DNA of 64,000 nt from CAVTAV01 sp963732795 (GTDB taxonomy: Bacteria > Pseudomonadota > Alphaproteobacteria > CAVTAV01): assembly GCA_963732795.1 (NCBI GenBank), contig CAVTAV010000007.1, positions 241,764-305,763 of the forward strand. The letters run 5' to 3'. Below the pieces are notes generated by a model. That model did not search any database. It was not told the origin of the DNA and worked only from the letters and a program-made list of their open reading frames with translations. Positions within the stretch are counted from its first letter, which is position 1. The number at the start of each line of letters is the position of its first letter. The position numbers and the translations under genes were made by a program. Shown in pieces: positions 30,192 to 39,401 of the stretch.

Positions 30192-30329
30192 TATGCGGAA
30201 GCGGCTCTGCCGTCACCCCCATCCAAACCTTCCCCCATCGAGGGGGAAGGCTTAAGGGGACGCTCCATCGATTCCTCCCCCTCGATGGGGGAGGTCAGGA
30301 GGGGGTGATACCGGAGCCGCTTCGACATG
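30192..30329. repeat. Long inverted repeat with nested GGGGGA hairpins
   Basis: Arms at 30192-30250 and 30271-30329 are reverse-complementary at both ends: GAAGCGGCTC..TCACCCCC pairs with GGGGGTGAT..GAGCCGCTTC. Inside lie two smaller hairpins, CTTCCCCC-ATCGA-GGGGGAAG and its partner CCTCCCCC-TCGA-TGGGGGAGG. This structure resembles the 'CCTCCCCCATCGAGGGGGAGG' elements scattered in alphaproteobacterial intergenic DNA. It sits between two genes of the MoxR operon, so it may affect their relative expression. Confidence 0.75.
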
Positions 30330-30351
30330 GTCATAGGGTATCCCAGACCGG

Positions 30352-33150
30352 TCATTGTGAGCGGCTGCGGCCGAGCCGCTCGAGCAGGAAGGGGACATGG
30401 ACCTGGTCCGACTTGTAATTGCCGGTGAGCACATACATGACGAGATTGACTCCGAAGCGATAGGCCATCTCGCGCTGGCGCTCGCCGCCGTCCACGATGG
30501 CGTTTGTCGGCAAACCGCGGGAATCCGCCGCCCAGGCGGACGCCCAGTCGTTGCCGCCTGCGACGACGCTGGAAACGCCGTCGCGGATGTCGCTCGGCGT
30601 TTTGTCGAGCCAGATCTGGCCGTCGGCGAAGCGGCCGGGGAACCAGCGGGTCAGATAGAACGACCGCGTGATGACATGGTTCGGTCCCGGCGGATCGAGC
30701 CGGCTATGGCCAAGCGCGGCCAGGAGCTTGCGCAGGGCGAGCGTTGCCGGCGGCGCCACGGCATCGGCTTCGAGCGCCGGGGAGCCGTCGCCGTCCCGGG
30801 TGTCGAACAGGATCGTGCCGCCGTTCCGGAGATAGGCCCGGACTTTTTCAAGCGCCGCATCGTCGGGCATGGTCTGGTCGGCAAGGACAGGCCAGTAGAT
30901 CAGCGGGAAGAAGGTCAGCTCGTCGTTCGAGATGGAGACGCCTATGGGGTCGTCCGGCTGAACGCTGGTGCGCAGTCTCAGCACTTGGGAAAGGCCCCGC
31001 AGCCCCGCCCGACTGGTCTGATCGACGCTCGCGTCCCCGGTCCGCACATAGGCGAGATGCAGCGAAAGCGCCGCCGACGTGTCGCCGCTCATTTCCGCCG
31101 CATGGGCCGGATTGCCGTGAAGCAGCGCGCCGGCCAATCCGGCAACGAGGATCATCCGCGCACCGGTCATCAGCCGGCCGCCGAGGAACAGCGCGATCAT
31201 GAGATCGGTCAAGGCAAGCGCCAGCGCGGCCAGCAAGAGCGGCGCGCGGAGATCGGTCTCCTCGCTCTCGTCGTAGCGGCTGAGGATCACGCCGCCCGGC
31301 AGCGCCTCGATCGCCTTCATGGCGACCTGGGGCCCAAGCGGCCCGTTGAGCGAGGCCAGATTGAGCGCCCGGCTCACACCCGCCGCCCCATAGATTCCGG
31401 GCGGATGATCCGGCCCGGCGGCGGTGGTGCGGAGGGCATCGGCGGCAATCGGCTGGGCGCCCGCCATCGGGGGGCCGAGACGGCCGAAGGCATCGAGACT
31501 GTTCACCGGCCTCAACACATCGCCATTCTTGGCGGCTGCGGCCGGACCCGGCGCGGCGGTCTTATCGGCTTTGGCCGGCTCGGCGACGCCGTTCGCGGTC
31601 GCGATGATCCGCTGCATCATATCGACGAACAACCCGGAGAGCGGCAGGTTGGACCAGTCGGGGTTCGCCGTGGTGTGGACCAGCACCGTCCAGCCCTTGC
31701 CCTTGGCCTCGGCGGTGATGAGCGGCGTGCCGTCCTCGAGCTTGGCCCAGGTTTTCCGGGTCAGGTCCGGGCTCGGATCGGCGAGCACCTGTTGGCGGAT
31801 TACGACATCGTCCGGAATATCCAGACCGTAGAACGGGCTCGACCGGTCGAAGGGCGCGAGCTTGGCGGGCGACGACCATGTCATGGCGCCGCCGAGCGCC
31901 CGCGCCCCGTCGCGGAGATGGACGGGAAGGAGATCGTTGCCCTGATTGGCGAGCTTGGGTCCCGCGAATTGGAGAAGCAGCCCGCCGCGCGAAATCCAGT
32001 CGGCGAGCTGGTTTTCCGTATCGTTCGGGATCACGTCGGCATCGGTCATGATGACGACGTCCACGTCGTCCTGCAGCACCTCCTTTACCGTGCCGGTTTC
32101 GAGGTCCGCGAAGGGCTTCACGGCGTTCTCGATATAATGCGTATCGGTCAGGAGCGGCTGGGCGCTGGAGGACTCGCTGTTCGCGACGAGGCCGACCTTG
32201 CGGCGATAGACCCGGTCGTCGAGCAGCATCACGCCGCCGACCGTGCTCGAGGATTCGATCTCGGCCCGCGCCGCACGGTTCCGGAGCTCGACCGGCATGT
32301 CGAGATTGGCGGTCTCGTTTGCGGACAGGGGCGTCGCGGTGAGATTCACCCGGCCCAGGACCCGGCCCTTGTCGTCGAGCACATTCACCCAGAGAATCAA
32401 GGGCAGCGCCGTCGCGACCCTTGTGATGCCGACGCCGAAACCGTTGGCCGCGCCGTCGACCGAGGATAGCACGACGGGCAGATCTTCCGGCCGGTCGCGG
32501 AACAGCTCCAAGGTTCCGAAATGCTGTAGGCTCTCGGCGAAATCTTTCGCATGCCCGTCATCGAGCCCATCGCTGATCCAGGCGACATGGAACGGCTTGT
32601 CCATCTCGATTTGGTTCAGCACGGGAAGCACGGCCATCCGATCGGTGGCCCAGGGCTTGGGCTTCATCGCGTTGAGCTCGGCATGGGCATCGGCCGGGCT
32701 CAGGGCCTTGGGGGGCGGCGGCTCGGCGCCGGTCTGGCGCGCGGCGGTGGTGACGATCATCACCGATCTATTCTCGCGGCCAGCCTGATCGACCAGATTA
32801 TTGGCCACGGCGAGCTTGCGGTCCCAATCCTTGGCGCTGGCCCAGCCGTTGTCCATCACCAGCATCAGCGGGCCCTCATTGGTGAGGTTCTGGTTCGGAT
32901 TGAGGATCGGATGGGCGAAACCGAAGATCAGCAAGCTGACCACGAGGAGCCGCAAAAGCACCAGCCACCAGGGCGTGCGCGCGGCCTCGGGCTCGGTTTC
33001 CGGAATGCCGAGGATCAGCCGGATGGTCGGCGACTTGATGCGTTCCGGCGCGGGTGGGAAGACCCGCAGCAGCAGCCATATCGCCGGCAGCACGACGAGA
33101 GCGGAGAGCACCCAGGGGCTGGTGAAGATGAACGGGCCGAAATGCAGCAT
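30352..33150 (-). CDS. BatA-domain membrane protein with C-terminal DUF4159
   Basis: A 932-residue protein. The N-terminus has the BatA/aerotolerance motif FTSPWVLSALVVLPAIWLLLRVFPP with a second helix near 62-80. A large VWA-like extracytoplasmic region with VVIMTDADVIPNDTENQLADW follows, then further helices around 665-705. The C-terminal DUF4159 module starts near residue 720 (LSLHLAYVRTGDASVD) and includes FFPLIYWPV, GGTILFDTRDG and YRFGVNLVMYVLTGNYKSDQVH. It lies in the middle of the operon, 5 bp after DUF58. Confidence 0.88.
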   Translation of the reverse strand: MLHFGPFIFTSPWVLSALVVLPAIWLLLRVFPPAPERIKSPTIRLILGIPETEPEAARTPWWLVLLRLLVVSLLIFGFAHPILNPNQNLTNEGPLMLVMDNGWASAKDWDRKLAVANNLVDQAGRENRSVMIVTTAARQTGAEPPPPKALSPADAHAELNAMKPKPWATDRMAVLPVLNQIEMDKPFHVAWISDGLDDGHAKDFAESLQHFGTLELFRDRPEDLPVVLSSVDGAANGFGVGITRVATALPLILWVNVLDDKGRVLGRVNLTATPLSANETANLDMPVELRNRAARAEIESSSTVGGVMLLDDRVYRRKVGLVANSESSSAQPLLTDTHYIENAVKPFADLETGTVKEVLQDDVDVVIMTDADVIPNDTENQLADWISRGGLLLQFAGPKLANQGNDLLPVHLRDGARALGGAMTWSSPAKLAPFDRSSPFYGLDIPDDVVIRQQVLADPSPDLTRKTWAKLEDGTPLITAEAKGKGWTVLVHTTANPDWSNLPLSGLFVDMMQRIIATANGVAEPAKADKTAAPGPAAAAKNGDVLRPVNSLDAFGRLGPPMAGAQPIAADALRTTAAGPDHPPGIYGAAGVSRALNLASLNGPLGPQVAMKAIEALPGGVILSRYDESEETDLRAPLLLAALALALTDLMIALFLGGRLMTGARMILVAGLAGALLHGNPAHAAEMSGDTSAALSLHLAYVRTGDASVDQTSRAGLRGLSQVLRLRTSVQPDDPIGVSISNDELTFFPLIYWPVLADQTMPDDAALEKVRAYLRNGGTILFDTRDGDGSPALEADAVAPPATLALRKLLAALGHSRLDPPGPNHVITRSFYLTRWFPGRFADGQIWLDKTPSDIRDGVSSVVAGGNDWASAWAADSRGLPTNAIVDGGERQREMAYRFGVNLVMYVLTGNYKSDQVHVPFLLERLGRSRSQ

Positions 33151-33154
33151 GGTC

Positions 33155-34091
33155 TTAGGCCGTCTCGCCCGAAATGACCTCGAAAAGCGCCCGCAGCGCG
33201 AGATGCGGCGGATTGTCGGTCCGATGGGTCGCGAAGGTCCAGCCGACGCGCCGCGCGGTTACGGAGAGGCGTTCGCGCAGCGCGGCCAGGGCGGCGATAT
33301 AGCCGTCGCGCAGGGACTCCGCCTTGCCGACGAGGCGCTGGCCGTCATGCTCCATGCCGAGGAACTCGACCCGGCCCTTGAACGGGAAGTCCTCCTCGCT
33401 CGGATCCAACACCTGTACCAGATGCCCGCGCGCCTGATGGGCGGCATAGTATTCGATGGCGTTCTCGACCGTGCCGTCGGGCGCGATAAAGTCGCCGATC
33501 CAGACGAGCCGCGCATGGGCGGGCAGCGCGTCGCGCGGGGGCACGCTGCCGGACATTCGGGTCTTCGTCGGTGTCGCTGCGGCGGATCGCGCGGGCATAT
33601 TGGTCGATCAGAAGCTCGGTCAGCCGGTCGATCGCGGCCGAGCCGCCGAGCGGCCTCGCATCCGCGCCGAGCAACGCGATCTTCTCGCCGGCCCGGGTCA
33701 GCAGCGAGGCGAGGGCGAGGGTGAGGACGATGGTGCGTTCGAGCTTGGTCGTGCCCGCGGGCCTGGCGCCGTAATTCATCGAGGGCGAGAGATCGGCCCA
33801 CAGCCAGACCGTCGCGGCGGCGTCCCATTCGGTCTCGCGGACGAAGAACTTGTCGGACTTGGCCGAGCGCCGCCAATCGATGTCCTTGGCGGCGTCGCCG
33901 ATCTGATAGGGCCGGAACTGCCAGAAGGCATAGCCGGTGCCGACCTTGCGCCGGCCATGAATGCCTTGCGCCACGGTGCGCGCGACCCGGTCGGCCTCGA
34001 CGGTGAGGGCGGGAAACCGGCTCGCGACGGCGTCCGCCCCATGCCGGCTGGCCGGGACCGCCTTGGGATCAGACGCGAAAATCCGTGGCAT
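33155..34091 (-). CDS. DUF58 domain protein (one frameshift)
   Basis: About 311 residues, VWA-related cytosolic partner of MoxR ATPases. The family signature GRRKVGTGYAFWQFRPYQIGDAAKDIDWR is complete, followed by the FVRETEWDAAATVWLWADLSPSM segment with a degenerate metal-site motif. The frame slips near 33555 and resumes as LVWIGDFIAPDGTVENAIEYY. The gene follows moxR by 18 bp and precedes the BatA/DUF4159 gene by 4 bp, the canonical order. Confidence 0.9.
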
Positions 34092-34109
34092 GTGGTGTTA
34101 CCGGGGGCT

Positions 34110-35165
34110 CTATATCGCCCGCATCAAATCTCCGATGACGTCGTCGATCGTCAATCCGTCGGCGCGCGCGGAGAAGGTGAGCGCCATGCGGTGGCGGAGG
34201 ATCGGCGGCGCCAGCGCGACCACGTCGTCGACCGACGGCGCGAGCCTTCCATCCAGCAGCGCCCGCGCCCTGGCGCCCAGGAGAAGCGCTTGAGACGCGC
34301 GCGGGCCGGGACCCCAGGCGACATTGCGCTGCACTTCTGCGCTCGCCTCTTCGGTCGGCCGGGCGGCGCGCACGACCGCGAGGATCGCATCGACGATCTG
34401 GGCGCCGGCCGGAATCTGGCGGACCAGCGTCTGGGCATGCATGAGTTGCTCGGCGGTGATGATCGGCCGCGCGCGGTCCTCGACGGCGCCGGTCGTGGAG
34501 ATCAGCATCTCGCGCTCCGCCGCCTGGTCGGGATAGTCGACGTCGATCTCCATCAGAAACCGGTCGAGCTGCGCCTCGGGCAGGGGATAGGTGCCCTCCT
34601 GCTCCAAGGGATTCTGGGTGGCGAGCACATGGAACGGCCGGGGGAGATCGTGGCGCGTGCCGGCGATCGAGACCTGCCTCTCCTGCATGCTCTGCAGGAG
34701 CGCCGACTGGGTGCGCGGGCTGGCGCGGTTGATCTCGTCCGCCATCAGAAGCTGGCTGAAAACGGGGCCCTTGATGAAGCGGAAAGCGCGCTGGCCGCCA
34801 TCGGCCTGTTCCAGCACTTCCGAGCCGAGGATGTCGGAGGGCATGAGATCCGGCGTGAACTGAACGCGCTTTTCGTCGAGCCCCAGCACTAGGCCGAGAG
34901 TCTCCGCGAGCCGCGTCTTGGCGAGACCGGGCACGCCCACGAGAAGCGCATGGCCGCCGGCGAGCAGGGTCGTCAGCGCGAGATCGATCACGGTCTTCTG
35001 ACCGAAGATCACCTTCGAGATCTCGGCGCGCACCTCGGCGATCCGCTCGGCGGTTGCTTCGAGATCCGCCACGACGGCGGCGTCGCCCGTGGTCTCGGGA
35101 GCTCTCGATGGTGTCGACGTCGCTGGCTGGTCGCATGGCTTGCCATATACTCGTTGAAGAAACAC
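34110..35165 (-). CDS. moxR: MoxR-type AAA+ ATPase
   Basis: A 351-residue AAA+ chaperone-like ATPase. Walker A is GVPGLAKT, Walker B is LLMADEINRASPRTQSALL, sensor I is FHVLATQNPLEQEGTYPLPEAQLDRFLM, and the AAA lid domain is at the C-terminus. MoxR proteins act with DUF58/VWA partners to insert metals or mature protein complexes. The GTG at 35165 keeps one open frame; an ATG at 35136 followed by a one-base frameshift would give the alternative start MRPASDVDTIES, as plausible. It heads the four-gene operon. Confidence 0.93.
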   Translation of the reverse strand: MFLQRVYGKPCDQPATSTPSRAPETTGDAAVVADLEATAERIAEVRAEISKVIFGQKTVIDLALTTLLAGGHALLVGVPGLAKTRLAETLGLVLGLDEKRVQFTPDLMPSDILGSEVLEQADGGQRAFRFIKGPVFSQLLMADEINRASPRTQSALLQSMQERQVSIAGTRHDLPRPFHVLATQNPLEQEGTYPLPEAQLDRFLMEIDVDYPDQAAEREMLISTTGAVEDRARPIITAEQLMHAQTLVRQIPAGAQIVDAILAVVRAARPTEEASAEVQRNVAWGPGPRASQALLLGARARALLDGRLAPSVDDVVALAPPILRHRMALTFSARADGLTIDDVIGDLMRAI

Positions 35166-35228
35166 AGTCTAACTGTAGAGGGTTCATAAACAATAACAAG
35201 GGCGGGCGCCCCGGCGCCCGGCTCGGAA

Positions 35229-35879
35229 ATGCCGGAGAGGAAGAGCAGACCCGCCCGCGAGTCGGGGCGGCAGGACAGCGGTGAGGGCGGTTCGGACGCG
35301 CTTGCGCGGCTTCTCGCCGATATCCCGGGCGACAAAGTGCCGCCGGTCCATCTGTGGAATCCCGAATTCTGCGGCGATATCGATATGCGCATCGCGCGCG
35401 ACGGGTCCTGGCACTATATGAAGACGCCGATCGGCCGGCCGCGGATGGTGCGCCTGTTCTCCCGGGTGTTGCGGCATGACGCCGACGGGCGGTACTATCT
35501 GGTAACGCCGGTGGAGAAGCTCGGTATCACCGTGGACGATGCGCCGTTCGTCGCGGTCGAGCTGGTGGCGACGGGAGGCGGCCGGGATCAGGTTCTGACC
35601 TTCCGGACGAATGTCGACGATGTGGTGACGGCCGATCGCGAGCATCCCATTCGGGTGGCGATCGATCCGGAAACCGGCGAGCCCTCGCCCTATGTCCTGG
35701 TGCGAGATCGCCTGGAGGCCTTGATCAACCGGCCCGTGTTCTATCAAATGGTGGAGCTTGGGGTTGTCGAGGCGCGGGGCGGCTCCGATCTATACGGAGT
35801 CTGGAGCTCGGGGGTTTTCTTTGCCATCGGACCGGCCGACGGGCTCGATTTTGACGGCGGGCCGAAGGAACGACGGTAG
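35229..35879 (+). CDS. DUF1285 protein
   Basis: A 216-residue cytosolic protein with the DUF1285 signature: PVHLWNPEFCGDIDMRIARDGSWHYMKTPIGRPRMVRLFSRVL, then YYLVTPVEKLGITVDDAPF and ITVDD-to-ADREHPIRV strands. The family structure is a pair of small beta-rich domains of unknown function. It is divergent from moxR and is followed after 7 bp by the NUDIX and DUF6111 genes, a common alphaproteobacterial neighbourhood leading into cca. Confidence 0.88.
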   Translation: MPERKSRPARESGRQDSGEGGSDALARLLADIPGDKVPPVHLWNPEFCGDIDMRIARDGSWHYMKTPIGRPRMVRLFSRVLRHDADGRYYLVTPVEKLGITVDDAPFVAVELVATGGGRDQVLTFRTNVDDVVTADREHPIRVAIDPETGEPSPYVLVRDRLEALINRPVFYQMVELGVVEARGGSDLYGVWSSGVFFAIGPADGLDFDGGPKERR

Positions 35880-35885
35880 TTTCGC

Positions 35886-36515
35886 GTGAATATGCGTGTT
35901 GCGATTCGACAAAAGCTTGCGCCGCCGCCGAGCGGATTTTCGACGCCCATCGGGGCGGCGCGCAGCGACTTCGACCTGAATCCCGAATTCCGCGCCGAAT
36001 TTCAGGCCGCGGGCCCCATCCGGAATGCCGCCGTGCTGATCCCCATCATCGACCGTCCCGAGGCCATGACCGTGCTGTTTACCCGGCGCACCGAGCATCT
36101 CTCGAATCATGCCGGCCAGGTGAGCTTCCCCGGCGGCCGCGCCGAGCCCCATGACGAGGGCCCGGTCGAGACGGCATTGCGCGAGACCGAGGAGGAGATT
36201 GGCCTCGACCGCTCCTTCGTCGACATCGTCGGCGCGCTCGGCGGCTACGAGACGGTGACCCGGTTCATGATCATGCCGGTGGTCGGTGTGGTTAAGCCCG
36301 GCTTCGACCTGAAAATCGACGACAACGAGGTCGCAGAGGTCTTCGAAGTGCCGCTCACTTTCCTGCTCGATCCCGCCAATCACGAGATTCATTCCAGGAT
36401 CTGGCAGGGGAAGCCGCGCAGCTACTTCCAAATGTGCTATGACGGCCACCGAATCTGGGGCGCGACCGCCCGCATGGTCGTGATCCTCTCCGAAGCGATG
36501 CGAGACGCGGCATGA
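35886..36515 (+). CDS. CoA pyrophosphatase-type NUDIX hydrolase
   Basis: A 209-residue hydrolase of the NudL/YeaB group, which splits CoA or related diphosphates to phosphopantetheine and 3',5'-ADP. The UPF0035 signature LFTRRTEHLSNHAGQVSFPGG precedes the Nudix box GGRAEPHDEGPVETALRETEEEIG, with the catalytic REXXEE glutamates intact. Start follows the DUF1285 stop by 7 bp; the stop overlaps the DUF6111 start as ATGA. It belongs to a run of four same-strand genes ending in cca. Confidence 0.9.
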   Translation: MNMRVAIRQKLAPPPSGFSTPIGAARSDFDLNPEFRAEFQAAGPIRNAAVLIPIIDRPEAMTVLFTRRTEHLSNHAGQVSFPGGRAEPHDEGPVETALRETEEEIGLDRSFVDIVGALGGYETVTRFMIMPVVGVVKPGFDLKIDDNEVAEVFEVPLTFLLDPANHEIHSRIWQGKPRSYFQMCYDGHRIWGATARMVVILSEAMRDAA

Positions 36516-36790
36516 TTCGCTTTCTCCGGTTTCTGCCCGAACTCCTGATGTTCTTCCTGCCGTTCGTCGTCTATTTCGGCTGGGTGAAGTTCGTCCGGAG
36601 GCAGATGCAGGTCTCGGGCGGCGTCTGGGAGGACGCCCCGAAGGGCTGGCTCGTGGCGGCCGGCGTCGTCCTGTTCGCGATCAGCCTGACCGCGACCATC
36701 ATCATGAGCCGGACAGGCGACGATCCGAGCAAGACCTATGTGCCGCCGCATTACGAGGACGGTCATATCGTTCCGTCGCATGTCGAGTAG
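36512..36790 (+). CDS. DUF6111 small membrane protein
   Basis: A 92-residue protein with two membrane helices (about 4-25 and 48-66). FLPFVVYFGWVKFVRRQ and the motif GDDPSKTYVPPHYEDGHIVP near the C-terminus are typical of DUF6111, a family found next to cca and NUDIX genes in alphaproteobacteria. It overlaps the NUDIX gene by 4 bp and ends 11 bp before cca. Function unknown. Confidence 0.85.
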   Translation: MIRFLRFLPELLMFFLPFVVYFGWVKFVRRQMQVSGGVWEDAPKGWLVAAGVVLFAISLTATIIMSRTGDDPSKTYVPPHYEDGHIVPSHVE

Positions 36791-36801
36791 GATCGGACGG
36801 A

Positions 36802-38064
36802 ATGGAAGACTTCGCCCCCAAAGCGCTCACACTCGCCAGCCAGGCCTGGCTCCATGATTTGGATACCCGGAAGGTCGTCGCCGCGCTGATGAAGGGCGGA
36901 CACAATGCACGCTTTGTCGGCGGCTGCGTGCGCGATGCGTTGTTGAACCTTCCGGTACGTGACGTCGATATCGCAACCCCGGAGCGGCCCAAGGCCGTCA
37001 TGGCGCTGTTGCGCTCGGCCGGCATCAAGGCGCTGCCGACCGGCCTGCAGCACGGCACCATCACGGCGGTGACCGATTCCCATCACTACGAGATCACCAC
37101 GCTTCGGGTCGACGTCGAGACCGATGGGCGGCGGGCGACGGTCGAGTTCACCGAGGACTGGGAGACCGATGCCGAGCGCCGCGACTTCACCATCAATGCG
37201 CTCTACGCCGATATCGACGGGACGGTTCACGATTATGTCGGCGGACTGGAGGATCTCAAGAACGGCCATGTCCGCTTTATTGGGGATCCCTATAAGCGGA
37301 TCGAGGAGGACGCCCTCCGCATCCTGCGCTTCTTCCGGTTCCACGCGTGGTACGGCAAGGGCGAGTTGGACGAGGCCGGGCTGACCGCCTGCTGGAACCA
37401 GGCGCGGCGCATCAAGGAGCTCTCCGGCGAACGGCTGGCGAACGAATTGCTGCTGCTCCTGGGCGCGCCCAATCCGGGCCGGGTCCTCAAGACCATGGTC
37501 GATGTCGGCATTCTGCGGGACGTGCTGTCGGAGGCCGTGCAGGAAGGCGTCGCCCGGGTCGAGCGGCTGAGCCGGCTCGAGGCCGAGCTTCAGGCGGTCG
37601 ATCCGTTGCGCCGGCTCGCCGCCGTGGTCGAGACCGACAGCCCCGGCATGGACGAGTTGACCCGGCGGCTTCGCATGTCGAATGCCGACCGCAAGCGGCT
37701 GGTGGAGATGGTCCGGCCAGCGCCCGAGGTCGCGCCGACATCGGACGAGCGGGCGCTGCGCAAGCTTCTGTATCAGCTCGACCGCGACCGCTTCGTCGAT
37801 TTGCTGTTCCTCGGCGCCGCGCGCCAGGACGATCCGCCTGATATCGAGGCGATCCGCCGGACCATCGATTTCGCCCGCGCCTGGCGGCGGCCGACCCTGC
37901 CGGTCAAGGGCGCGGACGTCGTGGCCACCGGCGTGCCGCAGGGCGAGGGCGTGCGAAAGGCGCTGGCCGCCGTCGAGACCTGGTGGATCGACCAGGACTT
38001 CCCGAATGACCGGGAGATGGCGCTGGAGCAGATCAAGAAGGCCGTGGCGGCGCTCAAGCACTGA
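36802..38064 (+). CDS. cca: CCA tRNA nucleotidyltransferase
   Basis: A 420-residue class II polymerase that adds or repairs the 3' CCA of tRNA. The beta-polymerase head shows FVGGCVRDALL (GG-V-R-D ATP site) and DVDIATPERP (catalytic aspartates). The neck region FTINALYADIDGTVHDYVGGLEDL and the RIRRIEEDALRILRFFRF-type helix with its specificity residues are intact. Length is typical of the alphaproteobacterial form without an HD domain. It ends the gene run started by DUF1285. Confidence 0.95.
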   Translation: MEDFAPKALTLASQAWLHDLDTRKVVAALMKGGHNARFVGGCVRDALLNLPVRDVDIATPERPKAVMALLRSAGIKALPTGLQHGTITAVTDSHHYEITTLRVDVETDGRRATVEFTEDWETDAERRDFTINALYADIDGTVHDYVGGLEDLKNGHVRFIGDPYKRIEEDALRILRFFRFHAWYGKGELDEAGLTACWNQARRIKELSGERLANELLLLLGAPNPGRVLKTMVDVGILRDVLSEAVQEGVARVERLSRLEAELQAVDPLRRLAAVVETDSPGMDELTRRLRMSNADRKRLVEMVRPAPEVAPTSDERALRKLLYQLDRDRFVDLLFLGAARQDDPPDIEAIRRTIDFARAWRRPTLPVKGADVVATGVPQGEGVRKALAAVETWWIDQDFPNDREMALEQIKKAVAALKH

Positions 38065-38207
38065 GGCCCGCTCCCGGCATTGTGAACACGTAAGGCCGCG
38101 ATGGCGGCGTGTCGGGCTTTACGTCGTACCACTGCCATGCCACACAAGATGACGGAACTCGGAGAGTTCAGGGCTGGCAATTTTCGGGGCGCGTTCGGGG
38201 GGGCTGG

Positions 38208-39392
38208 ATGGTCCCGGTTTTCGTCGTCGTTCTGTTCAACGGCATGGGTATGGGGATCATCGTTCCGATCCTGCCCTATTTTGCCGTCAAATTCGGGGCT
38301 TCCTCGCTCACCGTCACACTGCTTTTCTCAAGCTTCGCCGCGATGCAATTCATCGGCGGGCCGATCGCGGGGCGCTTGAGCGATCGGTTCGGCCGCCGAA
38401 ACATATTGATCTGGACCCTGCTCGGCAGCGCGCTCGCCTATCTGATCCTTGCGTTCGCGAACTCGGTGGCGATGCTGTTCGTCGCGCGGTTCTTTGCCGG
38501 ACTGATGGCCGGCAACATGACCGCCGCCAATGCCGTCATGGTCGATATTACCAGTCCCGAGACGCGCGCCAAGGGCTTGGGAAGGATTGGCGCGGCCATG
38601 GCACTCGGCTTTGTGATCGGGCCGATCCTCGGCGGATTGCTCACCGACATCCACAGCAGCCTGCCCGACAATTTGCTCCCTGGCCTGGTCGCCGCCGCGC
38701 TCTATTTCTGCGCCGTAGGCATGACCGTGTTCGGGCTCAGGGAGACCCTGCCGCCGGAGCGCCGGGCACTCCATCTCTCCTCGGGCCACGACCAGCGTTT
38801 CCGCACCGCTGCGCTGCTGCGGGATCGGGGGAAGCTTCTGCTCCTGTCCCAGTTCTTCGTGGTGGCGACGGCGCTGAACGGCCTGGTGGCGACTTTGGCG
38901 CTCTGGGCCGATGCCCGGATGCATTGGACCTCGTCCGAGCTCGCCTATGTCTTCGCGATCACCAGCGTGCCGGTTTTTGCCATGCAGTTCTTCGGTATGG
39001 GGCATTTCGCCCGGAAGGTCGGCGAGCCGAAGGTGCTGGCCTTTGCGGCCTGCCTCGTGATCGCGGGCGCCTTGTTGATCGTTCTCGGGCACCGGCCGGC
39101 ATGGGTGATCCTGGGGCTGGCGGCTTTCTTTCCCGGCCTCGTCGCCTGCAACCCGGTGCTTTCCACGATCCTCTCGCACCAGACCCTGCCGCATCACCAG
39201 GGGGCGACCCTCGGCGTCGCCAATTCTTTCTTTGGCCTGGGACAGGTCTTCGGCCCGATCGTCGCCGGCGCCGGTTTCGCGGCCGTCAGCCGGGAATGGC
39301 CGTTCTATTCCGGGCTCGTGCTGGCCGGCGCGGTCCTCGCCTACGCAATTCACCTCCAGGCCCGTCGCCAGGCCGTGGCGGCCGCAAAGTAG
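38208..39392 (+). CDS. MFS transporter, TCR/Tet-type exporter
   Basis: About 394 residues with twelve hydrophobic segments. The signature GPIAGRLSDRFGRRN in the loop between helices 2 and 3 and AAAIALG-type motif C sequence GLGRIGAAMALGFVIGPILGG identify a drug:H+ antiporter. An upstream ATG at 38149 would join the frame if one base of the seven-G run at 38197-38203 is removed, giving a longer cytoplasmic N-terminus; the ATG at 38208 is the start without any correction. Substrate unknown. Confidence 0.85.
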   Translation: MVPVFVVVLFNGMGMGIIVPILPYFAVKFGASSLTVTLLFSSFAAMQFIGGPIAGRLSDRFGRRNILIWTLLGSALAYLILAFANSVAMLFVARFFAGLMAGNMTAANAVMVDITSPETRAKGLGRIGAAMALGFVIGPILGGLLTDIHSSLPDNLLPGLVAAALYFCAVGMTVFGLRETLPPERRALHLSSGHDQRFRTAALLRDRGKLLLLSQFFVVATALNGLVATLALWADARMHWTSSELAYVFAITSVPVFAMQFFGMGHFARKVGEPKVLAFAACLVIAGALLIVLGHRPAWVILGLAAFFPGLVACNPVLSTILSHQTLPHHQGATLGVANSFFGLGQVFGPIVAGAGFAAVSREWPFYSGLVLAGAVLAYAIHLQARRQAVAAAK

Positions 39393-39401
39393 GGCCGGCC
39401 G

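Noticed and set aside
30397..32469. A 690-codon open frame on the plus strand opposite the BatA-DUF4159 gene
   Set aside because: It has Arg/Gly/His-rich low-complexity translation typical of antisense frames in GC-rich DNA, while the minus strand encodes a recognised protein.
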